Assembly: GCA_949316235.1 (NCBI GenBank)
Contig: OX438751.1
Location: 8,580,413 to 8,644,412, forward strand
Direction of reading: 5' to 3'
DNA from: Oegoconia quadripuncta
Lineage: Eukaryota > Arthropoda > Insecta > Lepidoptera > Autostichidae
DNA: 64,000 nt
Position 1 is the first letter of the stretch. Each line of letters starts with the position of its first letter. The notes under the pieces were generated by a model. It was not told the DNA's origin, ran no database searches, and worked only from the letters and a program-made list of their open reading frames with translations. The position numbers were made by a program, and so were the translations under genes. This document shows, piece by piece, positions 47,553-59,900 of the stretch.

Positions 47553-47564
47553 CAACATCGATAT
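47553..47564. repeat. Right 12-bp direct repeat flanking the triple array
   Basis: CAACATCGATAT, identical to 46386-46397, starts directly after the terminal A-run of the third unit. Confidence 0.65.
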
Positions 47565-47600
47565 TCGATGATTATCTGAGTAGTCTGTGATTCGATGCAA

Positions 47601-47608
47601 TATCGATA
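47601..47608. promoter_or_regulatory. DREF-like TATCGATA site upstream of TRRAP
   Basis: The perfect palindrome TATCGATA lies 305 bp before the TRRAP ATG. In Drosophila this motif (DRE, bound by DREF) marks many housekeeping and growth-related promoters, which would suit a chromatin cofactor gene. Whether it acts here is inference. Confidence 0.35.
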
Positions 47609-47912
47609 TTTCTATAAACATTGATATCTTACCTTACCCAAGCGAAGGAAATGATATGTTACAAAAAAAATCTTTTATTTTATTGGGAATTGTGTTGTGT
47701 TTTTTCAATGGACCATGAATTAATTACTAAAACATTTTAGTTATTTTCACCATGCATGTGGTAGTTAAAAATAACCCATTAAAACATTACTGGCTTAATT
47801 TGTTACTGTGATGTTGAGGGTAAAGAAAAACTCTAGTGATGCTTTTAAGAATCTCGTAAAATGTTATAAAAATTTCGTGGAAACCTGATAATTATTGATT
47901 GTATTTATTAAA

Positions 47913-50900
47913 ATGATGGCGTCTATGTCCACCGGGGGCCCCGGGGACCCCCATACGCAAATGAATACTTATCGCAGTTATGTGACCATGCTGGCAGACC
48001 CTGGCGCTAAGGACGAGATCAAACTCAAAGCGGCGCAGGAGCTTAGTGAGAACTTTGAAGTGAGTATCATGAGATTTTTTAAACAACTTACGATGGTAAT
48101 TGCCTATTTGGATGTCATGTAGGTAAGTTTACAAGTTACCTGATTACTGTTAAGCATAAGAAGGTTTATGAGTTTCACTTAGGTAGCTTTAATGTATCTA
48201 CGAATGTTCCCTTGCAGCATTATTTCTGTCTAACCTACATTGGTGTTATATCGCTTAAGACTTAATCAATGAGCTTTACAGTAAGAGCGCTCTGTTGGAG
48301 TTTAGTAAATGAGACGCTTGACAATGAAGCTTTTGAAGTTAGGCACTTTTTTATAACAGCCCAGTAGCTGCTTGACTTCTGTTTTCCACCTGTAATTCAA
48401 CAGGAGTTGCTTGGAGATAAATCTGGCTTGATCAAAGTTATGGGTTATATCTTTATTATTACTTGGAAATAAATTACATACAAGTAAATTAAAAAGTTTC
48501 ACATTGCTTTGTTTTGTTGGTACACACTACACAGGGATACTGCTCGTTTATTTGTTATATTACAAGAAGGTACAATTATTATTTAATTTTAAATGTGAAA
48601 TAGCCTTTGATACGAACATGCTGGTTACGTCCATGGTTGATATATCATCCAAGTAGTCTGATATTTTGTAATATGCTTTCTTAATAAGTTTCTGTTTTAT
48701 AGAATCTTTAAATTTATTGAAAGGAAGATTTTGTACATCAAGCTTTTTGAAAAAACTGAATGAATTACTGATTTTGCAGAGTCTGCATACATAACCTGCA
48801 AGTTTGTATTGACATCATGTTTATCATATTTTTTATAATGCCAGAGGTAGTCTCTCTGTTGTGTTACGATTTAATTTAAATTATTTGGAATGATTTCCAA
48901 ATCATTGATGGCTGCCCAACAGAGGCGCCTGTTGGAATTTAAATTAAAATAAAATAGCATAGCATATTTGCTAATTGTCTCCTAAAATATTTACGAAGAC
49001 AAGAATTACCTCCTGTCACATAAAAAATTTATTAGTGTCAAAAACATGAAATTTATTTTCATGACAACATGTCAAAGTTAGTATGTATGTATGAAGACAT
49101 GTAAATGTGCTTGTAGTACTATGCATAGTATTATCACCCAAGTGCACACAACTAAAACTCAAGGAAATTCTTTAATTTCAAATGATGTTTGTGGGTTATC
49201 TTCAAGTTTCAATTTATACATCAATAATAAATTACAGTTCCTCAATATACACAACAATAATTAAAGCACTCGAAGCACTCTCACAGAAAAGCTAGCAAGC
49301 GATTGGTCGCGCCAAGGTCACACATCGCCATTGACTCGACGACCCCGCCCATCCCGTGTTCTATTTTGTGGAACCATTGGTTGACCTTAGTTATGCTTAT
49401 ATACAATTATTCGTAGACTATTGGGCGAATTTCACAGTTTCACAGGCAATGAAATTCGTTACCATTGAATTTAGACAATAAGGTTCCTGATCCTGTTGAC
49501 AGTCATCTCATTTGGATGAAGTTTTCGAAAAGGAGTTTCAGATGTGTTTTCCAGTCAGGCCAACTTCATGTTAGATAATTGCAAGAGAAATTAGATCCAT
49601 AAAATAAGGAAAGGGATGATGATTGCTCTCAAAATACCGCGAGGTTGGTCTATTTCAGTTATTTCCATAGTATACTGACCTACGGCATTCTGTTGTGGGG
49701 AAATGCCGCGGACATAAATTGTATCTTTGTTCTGCAGAAACGAGCGGTTCGCGCGATTTACAAACTGGGCCCCAGAGTGTCTCTTAGGAATAAATTTAAA
49801 GAAATTAATATATTAACATTAGCATCGCAATATATTTACGAAAACTTAATGTATGTAAGAAAAAATATAGAATCGTTTAAGAAAAATAGTGATATACATA
49901 ATGTAAATACCAGATATAAAAATAAACTTGCTGTTCATGCCAGCCGTTTACACAAAGTCACTAAGTCATTTAAGGGGCTAATGTATACGCTTTTATAATA
50001 AGGTTCCAGTGGACATTCAAAATTTACCTTTAAATAAATTCAAAACCATCATAAAACAGACATTATTTACCAAAGGCTATTATAAAATTTCTGACTATCT
50101 GGATGATAAGCAAGCATGGACATAGACCGCTCGACGATATTCAGCCTAATTATACAATGTAATATAATTGTAACCCAAACTTATTTAAAAGAGCAACCCT
50201 TGAGTTTCTTGCTCGTTCTTCTCTGGGGAATCTGCTTTGCGAATGAGCAATAATGTCAATAATTTTAATATTAAGATAAAAAATGTGACCGTTTCAAGTG
50301 ATAACCTTTATCCTACGAAATAAATATTTTTTTGACTTTGACTTTGACAAAACTTTATATGATTACCCCATTTTCGTGCAATCTTTTATATTTTCTATTT
50401 GAAATTCACTAGGTAATCCTGAGCTCTCCACAGTACCCACAGTTCTTGGACCACTCCTTGAAGATATTTCTCAAGATTTTACAAGAAGGGGAGCCACATT
50501 TTATTGCTGAATATAATATTCAGCAAGTGAGAAAACTTATACTTGAAATGATACATCGCTTACCAATAAGTGAGACTTTGAGGCCATATGTCAAAAGCAT
50601 CCTAATTTTGATGCTGAAGCTGATGGAAATAGAAAATGAGGAGAATGTATTGGTCTGTTTGAAGATTTTTATGGAACTCCACAAGCAGTACAGACCACCA
50701 TATAGTACAGAAGTTGATGTAAGTTGTTGATAGATTTTTGAAATGAATATAAAGGGCAGTAAGCTGGTGAGTGAAAGTTATGCACCCACCATTGAGTACT
50801 CCTCCGATTTTAAATAATGGTGGTGCTGGTTCTTTGAACTTGCTTGAATTTAAAAAAAATATGATGTTATATTTATTATAGATTCACAAATTCCTACAAT

Positions 50901-53900
50901 GGGTAAAAGGCATATACTCTGACTTGCCAAATCATCTGCCAAAAATATTTGAACCCAAACCCACCATTCGAGTGAAGGACTTGTCAGAGGTGAACATAGA
51001 ACAGCTTCTACAGGAGACATATACTACCACTCCAATACACACCGAGAAAAAGTTGCTTGATGGTAGTGTTGTAACTGTAAGTATAACACTAGTTGTTAAG
51101 GAATTAAAAACCGAACAATGAAAAATGTAGATGTAATTGAATTCTATTACTAAATAAATAGGTGTAGAGTACTCTAGTGAATATTATGTTCGCATTTTAT
51201 GTTTATTCCACAATAAATATAATGTTTTGTTTTCAGTACAACCTCATTCCTAGATCTGTGCTATCATTAAAAGTGATTCAGGAATTACCAATTATAGTAG
51301 TTCTCATGTACCAGCTTTACAAGCAGAATGTTCACCAGGAAGTCAGCAACTTCATACCTCTTATAATGGAGACCATTACACTTCAGCCTGCTGCTACACA
51401 CAGGTATTACACCATGTTAAGTCAAGCATAATATGTTGTGACTATAAATAATGTAATGTATGTGTTCAATGTAACTATGTTTTTGTTATCCACACAGTGA
51501 TTACAAAGAGGAGGTAGGTGTATTATAATCCAGTATAACCATAAACTATCAGGGTTAAATCACATAAAAAAGGCAAATATTTAGCCTTGGGATGTGGTGA
51601 TACATTCATATGCAGCGATAACTTGATAAGTCATCTTAGTCACCAGTTGGACGATGCCCACTGTTGGACACTACTTACCTTTTTCTTTCTTTAATTGGTC
51701 TGGGGTCCAAAGTAGCAATAGAGTCACAGAGATTACCCACAGTAGACAGTGTCGAGTACTACTGTACATCATAGCTAGGAGTTATAGTGGAAGGCCTGGA
51801 CAACCAGGGACGCTGACGTAGTACCAAATTTTTGCATCAAACACAAGCAAGCTAAACGTCCAACTTTTGCAACTGAACTAAAAATTCTTATGTGGTACGA
51901 TTGCAGGCCTCCCCATAGATTAACCATAAAACCGTCTTGGCTGCTTATACACTAAATGGAACAATTTGGAAAATATATTCAAATTTGTTCCTAATAAATT
52001 CACCTTATTATTTTATTCACTCTTTATGTACCTATTCTACTAATTTGTGGTAAAATATCTTGTGTTAGCCCACGCCGAACAAGCGCGAAAGATAGATCTG
52101 CTTGAATGTTTAGGTTCCATAGAAAATTCTGACAGTATATCGGTTATGTATATATTTTGCCTAATAATAGTCGATATTTATAATTGTTACATACAAACAT
52201 ACATAAAGTCACGTTTGTCTCCCGTAGGGGTAGGCAGAGACCACAGACTTCCACTTGCTATTGTTATGACATTAAAAATTTATATGTATATATTATAATG
52301 TAACAATATTAATAATAATATGAAATAAATTATGCGATTTCTTGTTTCAGACAGTCCGCTTCTTTCAACAAAGAAGTTTTTGTAGATTTCATGGGGGCTC
52401 AAATAAAGACGTTGGCGTTCTTGGCTTATATTATCAGAATATACCAGGATACCATAGCCAATCATGCCAGTCTGATGGTGAAAGGCATTATAGGTCTTCT
52501 AACTTTGTGTCCACCTGAAGTGGCTCATCTCAGAAAGGAACTAGTAATAGCTACACGACATATTCTTGCGACTGATTTACGACTGAGTAAGTTATTTATT
52601 ACAAACATGTAGACAAATTGAAATAGGTAATAATACGTTATTAACATTTCTTTGATTAATATTACAGCACTAGTAGCATGAGAGGCGCGATAAACGTTTA
52701 TGTCGCTCGAGATAATATTTGTCCTGCTCATTCGCTTGGACCAAATATACGACTATCCCACTTTCATTCATAAAGGCTATTATAAAATCACTGTCTATTT
52801 GGATGATAAGCAAGCATGGAGATAGTTGTCTTATTATACATATAATATATATTTTTCTCTGATTGTCAAATCACAAATTGTAACCCATAATCTTTTTATA
52901 AAGAGCAACCCTTGAGTTTCTTGCTCGTTCTTCTCTGGGGAGTCAGCTTTGTGAATGAGCAGTAAATTTTAATATTTTATTCTATGAAATAAAAATATTT
53001 TAATTGATGGATTCCTACGTCGCGTGCGACAAACGATGTCATGCTACGGGGGCTGGTAACTAATGTATTTTGAAAAACAAAGTTTTTTTCCAAACGCTTT
53101 ATAGTACTTCATATGATTTTTTTACAATTAATTTTAAAGGTGGGCTTATCCCATATAGGAATCTCTTCCTGTCAAACTTGGAATTGATTGTTTCTGAATA
53201 TTATATTGCCTCCTGCAGAGTTAAACTCTGAATTGTGAAAATAGATAGAGGTACATTGAAAATTCGTTTACATGATGCAGTATGCTACAAATGCACTCAT
53301 CTATGCTTATACTGTATAATACCAATGTGATATTGTAGAGTTCGTCCCATACATGGAACGCTTATTCGACGAGGACGTGTTATTGGGCGGCGGGTGGACG
53401 GTCCACGAGTCTCTACGTCCATTGGCGTACTCCACCCTGGCTGACTTGGTGCACCACGTGCGGCAGCACCTCCCGCTGACGGACCTCGCCATCGCAGCGC
53501 ACCTGTTCTCCAAAAACGTTCACGATGAGTCGTTGCCGACGAGGTGTGTTCTCTTTGATGACTATTTGTGTCTATGAAACGCCATTTACTAAATCAAACT
53601 TCTAATCAAAGATACGTAAATATAAATGCCACCTTAGCTAGAACGAGGAGCAAATATAAAATGACATCTTCATATTATTCTATTTCGATTAGACTCGAAT
53701 AATAACAGTGGTAAAGCAGTTATTTAGGTATTCTTTTTCACCGCCGAAGCAAAAAGTTATTATACATAAAGCATAAAACTGTAAGTATTTGATAGATAGA
53801 GTTCTGGAAGTCACAGAAATGTTTGTTTTTAAGTTACTTGTCATTTTAGCAACTCTTTCTTTCTTTTCGGGAGTAGAAGAGGACAAATCTTCTCTTCCCG

Positions 53901-56900
53901 TCGTAAAAGGCGACTAAACGATTGTGATAGCATAGAACAGTGACTCTCCGAAGGGTTCAGAAATCGCCAACCTATCTGCCCTCTTATAGAAAGTCGCTCC
54001 ATTGGAGAGGCTTATATCCAGTAGTGGTCTTCTGTAGGTTATTAATGTTTATATATACCTATTGTTTCCACCCTATATACATTTTCCTGCGCTATTCATT
54101 TGCGATCTTATTCTATCATTTTTTTCTCATAGTATACAAACGATGTCGTGCAAGCTACTCCTGAACCTGGTGGACTGCATCCGTCAACGGTCGGAAGGCG
54201 ATGGTGCGGCGGGGGGCGCCGCCCAGCCGCAGGGGCGTCAGCTCCTTATGCGGATCCTCGAAGTGTTCGTGCTCAAGTTTAAGACAATATCAAAGCTGCA
54301 GCTGCCTGCGCTCATGGCTAAATGGTAAAGATTTATTTGATTAGTTCAAGTAGAACTCACTTCCGGACCGTTATATTAAGTTTCTATCACTCCCTTTGTG
54401 CTTTACGATATTCCAGGTCAACAGAAAGTATCACTCGAGTTTTGATGATCAGTCAGTTCCCCAATTAGTATAAGATTGAGTTCAAAGAGTTAAATTTTTT
54501 TCAAGCTGTAGGGTCGCTCATATTAATTTTACAAGCTGTAAGGCCGCTCATATTAATTTCAACTTGATACAGACGTCGAACAGAGTGATAAGGGTATATG
54601 AGGGATTTCGTTCACCCAACGACGTTGCTACTTTTTGTGCGAAACTACTTTATGTCATTATAACTATTGCCATTGACCCGAAAAGAAGAAAGATTTCATA
54701 CACAACTCCACCAATTTTATGGTCCTGTAGTCTAATCGGCACATCAGTTCTATGAAGTAAAGAAATATTGACAGACGTCGCCTTTTATTCATAAGCGTTA
54801 AATCCTTAAATGTCCTTGAACATACACACACACAGCGTCATCTAGTTCCACACTATGCAACTAGGCTTGTATTATGGATACCCGGCGATTCATAAATTAC
54901 ACGAATACATGTTTTTTTTTTGTAAATATATACATATTATAACTATCATACAATCAAATACCCCTAGCGGAATTTGAACCCGCGACCTCTAGGCATATTG
55001 GTCAGGGTCTGTAATCACTACACCAAACAGTTTGTCAGTTCTTAGTACCTAGCTAAAAAGCACGTTAATTTATCTTGAAAAAGTCAAGTACAAAAACCCA
55101 ATGTTTGCTACAGTAAACAAACAACTGTGACGCCAAACGGGGCGAACGGAACGAACCCGAGTACTCCGACTACGCCAGCGCCTGCCACCTCCACAGAGAT
55201 AAAGATCGAAGAAGAGAAACCCACTCCAGACTTCCTCGACAGCATATCCAAGCCCGAAGAGAAGTCCAAGATAGGCTTTCCAAGTTCACAAATGAGCAAC
55301 TTGAACGTCGGCGATTATAGGACACTGGTGAAGACGTTGGTGTGTGGTGTGAAAACTATTACGTGGGGTTGTGCGTCTTGCAAGGTATTCACCATATCTT
55401 TGTTTTTTAAGCTATCTTCAAAGTTTACAGTTCGACAAAGGCTTGTCTCGAGCAACGACTTTTATAGAGGAGAATTTACCCTAAACTACCCTACGCTATG
55501 TAGGCGGTTTGCTATCGCAATTTATTAGGAACTTCATCAAAGATCTTTGGTTGTGTTTATATGCTTTTTCGATACAGTGATCTATTTACGAAATATTAAG
55601 CTTTAAAGGGCTAATATCCGTCCGTTCCAACTAAATCGCTATTTTTAAAACTTAGCAAAATATTCGCAATTGTAGTATATGAGTATAACTAAATTGAAAG
55701 GAAAATTAGTCGGCCAACTTATGACTTGCAGCTGTGTCTGTATTATCTAATTAATCAAATTCTATACGTAAATGACACAAATCAATTCCCGTGGGTGTCG
55801 TAAAGGGCGACTAAGGGACTTTCCACCAAAAACATCTAATAGTTTTGCATGTTTCAACTGCGATGGGCACACCCCCTGTCACGTGTGCATTTCTTTATAT
55901 TTCATAAGGTGAATCGTAGATATTGTTTCAATCATTAAACGTTTAATGTTTGGAACTCGACACAATTGTGATATCTCTGACTACCCCATATATGTAAATG
56001 ACATAAATCAATTGCTAGATTATTTTGAATTTTAGTGTCTTGTGTATTTCCTCCAAAATTCAAAATAACTCAGTGCTTGAAGACAAAAGTCTTTAATAAA
56101 TGTGTGTTACCAGTGATGATTTATGGCATTGAAACATGGTCTCTGACTATAGACCTTTTAGGAAGGGTCAGGGTCACGCAACGAGCTGTGGAGACGGCAA
56201 TGCTCAGCGTTACGCTACGTGATCGAATCAGGAATGAAGAAATCCGTTGACAAACGAAAGTCACTGAAATAGCCCAGCGGATTAGATTAGTGCACAGATC
56301 CCGAATTCTTTCCACCTTGTGACAGACGGACGACCTGATGAAGGTCGCGCGTAGTCGCTGGATGCAGGCCGCGTCCAATCGGTCGCTTCTCTCTTTGGGG
56401 AGGTCTGTTTTCGGCAGTGGACATCTTATGGCTGTTAGGATGAAGAGTTATTTTTTCACTAAGGAACCTTACTGTACTTGATCCGAGACGAACTTGGTCT
56501 GAAATAGAAATTCCTGAATTTTCCAGGAATGAAATTTTCCTGTAAAGTGACAGATTTTTTATATCATATAATAATATCATGTGGTTCAAACATTCTCTCT
56601 GTGTATAGCATATTTGTTGAGATGTTAATATTTTTCCAAGCAAACGACAACCACCACGGAAGGCACGTCGACCGCTACTGTAACCGGTCAGAAGCAATTA
56701 AGCGCGCGTGAGACCCTGGTGTTCATCCGCCTTGTGCGCTGGGGCCTGCAGTCTCTCGACATTTATACGCTGTGTGCGCCGCGAGCCCCGGCCATGCCTC
56801 CAGCTATGCCTCACGTCAGGTCCAAAGAAGAGAAGGAGGTTTTGGAGCATTTCAGCGGAGTGGTGAGTCGGTAACATTAGTCATCAGGACTTTAACAGCA

Positions 56901-59900
56901 GCATCAGTTTATTGCGCTGGGTATGCAGTTTATACATATAATGTAGTTATCAGTACAATTTTTTATCTAATAATTGATTTGACATAATTTATCATCAACA
57001 TTATCCTTTTCAGTTCTCTATGATGAACCCGCAAACTTTCCAAGAGATATTCACAGCAACAATCTCTCATATGGTTGAAAGAATTAATAAGAATATGACT
57101 TTACAAATAATTGCCAACACATTCCTATCAAACCCTGCTACGTCACCGATTTTTGCGACAGTTCTTGTTGAATACCTTCTCAAGCGAATGGAAGAAATGG
57201 GTACAAACATAGAGAGATCCAATTTATATTTGAGACTTTTTAAGTTGGTGTTTGGCTCTGTCAGTTTGTTCCCAACGGAAAACGAACAAATGCTGCGACC
57301 ACATCTACACAGCATTGTAAACAAAGCTATGGATTACGCCATGACGGCCAAGGAACCTTACAACTATTTCTTGCTTTTAAGAGCACTCTTTCGATCAATC
57401 GGTGGTGGTAGTCATGACTTACTATACCAGGAGTTCCTGCCTCTGCTGCCTAATTTATTAGAAGGCCTGAATCGCCTGCAGAGCGGTCTTCACAAACAAC
57501 ACATGAAAGATCTTTTCGTGGAGTTGTGTTTGACAGTACCAGTTAGGCTGAGCAGTCTGTTGCCTTATTTACCAATGCTAATGGACCCATTGGTGTCTGC
57601 CCTGAATGGCTCCCATACTTTGATATCCCAAGGTTTGCGTACTCTAGAGCTCTGCGTAGATAACTTGCAGCCAGACTTTTTATACGAGCATATTCAACCG
57701 GTTAGAGCAGACCTTATGCAAGCGCTCTGGAGGACATTACAGAATAACGAGGTTGCCAGGATAGCGTTCAGAGTTCTGGGGAAGTTTGGGGGCGGCAACC
57801 GCAAGATGATGATTGAACCGCAACGCTTGGAATATCGTGACACTGACGCAGCACCACCAGCTGTACAGGCTTACTTCCAGGATCAATCTAAGCCGTTAGA
57901 CTTTGAAGTAGATAAAGTGATTGAAACTGCTTTTGCTGCATTAAAGTCAAGCACAACTGATCCGTTTTACCGTCGTCAATGTTGGGAAGTGCTCAGATGC
58001 TATTTGGCAGCATCTTTGAATTTAGAAGACGATAAGGCAACCCTACTAAAACTATTTCATCATCCAAGTTTCGTGGAAGGTAAAATTCAGATACAAAACG
58101 GTCCTTACTACAAATGTACCAATGCTATTGTCAGATCTACGCATCGTACTGCTTTGACTGGTATGTTCGTTGCCGCAGCTATTAAGGAATTGCGACATCA
58201 CGTATTGCCCACGATGGTATCTCTCGTGAGGCATTATACTTTAGTAGCGATTGCTCAAGAAGCGGGCCCGTTCGCCGGTTCAGCAGGTCCTAAGGAGGGG
58301 CTCGACGCTCTGGTTCTCGTTGATGCCATTGCTGTTGTAATGGGCCACGAAGAGAAGGAGCTATGTAAACCCGGCCATTTGGCTCTTGTACTCATGATTG
58401 AAACCGCAGCTACGGTACTTGGCAGTAAAGAGCGAGCATGCCGACTGCCGCTAATGGAATATCTGGCCGAGCGAATGTCCGCGCTGTGCTACGAGCGCGC
58501 ATGGTATGCGAAACTAGGCGGTTGTATCGCGGTGAAATTTATGGTTGAGAAGATGGCTCCTGAGTGGGTGTATAAGCATATCTTCACATTTTTGAAAGCC
58601 GTGCTGTTCGTAATGATGGATCTGACGGGAGAAGTGTCGTCGGGGGCAATAGATATGGCGACAGTGAACTTGGAGCGATTAGTCCGCGTGTGTGTGACGG
58701 GTCCCGGAGGACAGGGGGTGGAGGCCGAGGGGGAGGTGGCTGCGGCAAGGGCGCGCGCGCTCCATGACGTGCTACAGGAGCTCGTATTGCAAGTCACCAG
58801 TCCACATCTCCTTGTTCGACAACAGGTAAGCTGTGGATCTTCAACTTAGGTCTAATTTATGGAGACGCGGATCTTTCCTTTATGTTGAGGCAGTGCGTGC
58901 GAGCAGGCGTTGTTCTCTGTCTTTTATGAGGCTCTTGTGTTCCAGCTTATTGAATTCTGCTTGTAATCTATCCGACAAAACTCTCATATTTTAGTCACGT
59001 TTGATTTACGATATGATATGAGATTATTCGCTGTCTGAATAAACGAGGCCCTATTCATTATTAATCCTCGTTCAAAGTAGACATTACACTTGTATTTTTA
59101 TTTACTCAGGCTATGAAATCACTGGAGTTGATAGCAAACTTACAAAACAAAACAGTGACGGAAGTAATGGACCCCCACAGAGACGTACTGGCTGACATTA
59201 TCCCTCCCAAAAAACATCTACTGCGCCACCAACCGGCGAACGCTCAGATGGGACTCATGGATGGGACTACTTTCTGTACTACATTGAAACCCAGACTATT
59301 TACAATAGGTAAGATAATTCCCTGTTCATAGTACTTATTGTAATGTATTTTATGTTAAAAATTTTCCCTATTATTTATGATGAATGAGACCAGTTTACTT
59401 TTGTTGTGTTAATATTATTATTATTATTATTAAATTCTTTATTGCACACAAAAATAAAATACAAAGAACATTTAACATACATGATGAAGTGTACAAAGGC
59501 GGTCTTATCGCTGATAGCGATTTCTTCCAGACAACCTCAGTTAAAGAAGCTTTTTTAATAAGTAGTTGGATAGTGCAAAGTAAAAGCTGAATAACTTCGT
59601 TGGTTTCTACTATATTGTCGCCGAGGGCTACGGGGGCCATGCAGACTAGTTATATGTGACAACAATGCAATCAATTCACCATTCTACTGTTCTTGTTTGT
59701 AGATCTCAACATAAATGAGCACAAGGTGTTTTTCCGCGAACTGTTATCTTTATGCGAGGCGGAAGACGCCATGTTGGGCAAGTTGCCGTGTTACAAGGGC
59801 GTCAATCTGGTTCCACTTCGGGCTTCAGCGCTTAAAGCACTCTCCTCCTGCCACTACATACAAGAGAAACACTGCAGGGAGAAGATATTCCAAGTGCTCT

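Larger units (their letters stand above)
45998..47912. other. Divergent intergenic region between plexin and TRRAP
   Basis: This 1.9-kb space must contain both promoters unless undetected upstream exons exist. It holds the triple repeat array (46401-47551), two E2F-like motifs inside it and a DREF-like palindrome at 47601-47608. The stretch 45998-46385 shows no recognised element. The open frames at 46614-46880 and 47015-47284 (minus) are shadows of the repeated unit. Confidence 0.6.
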
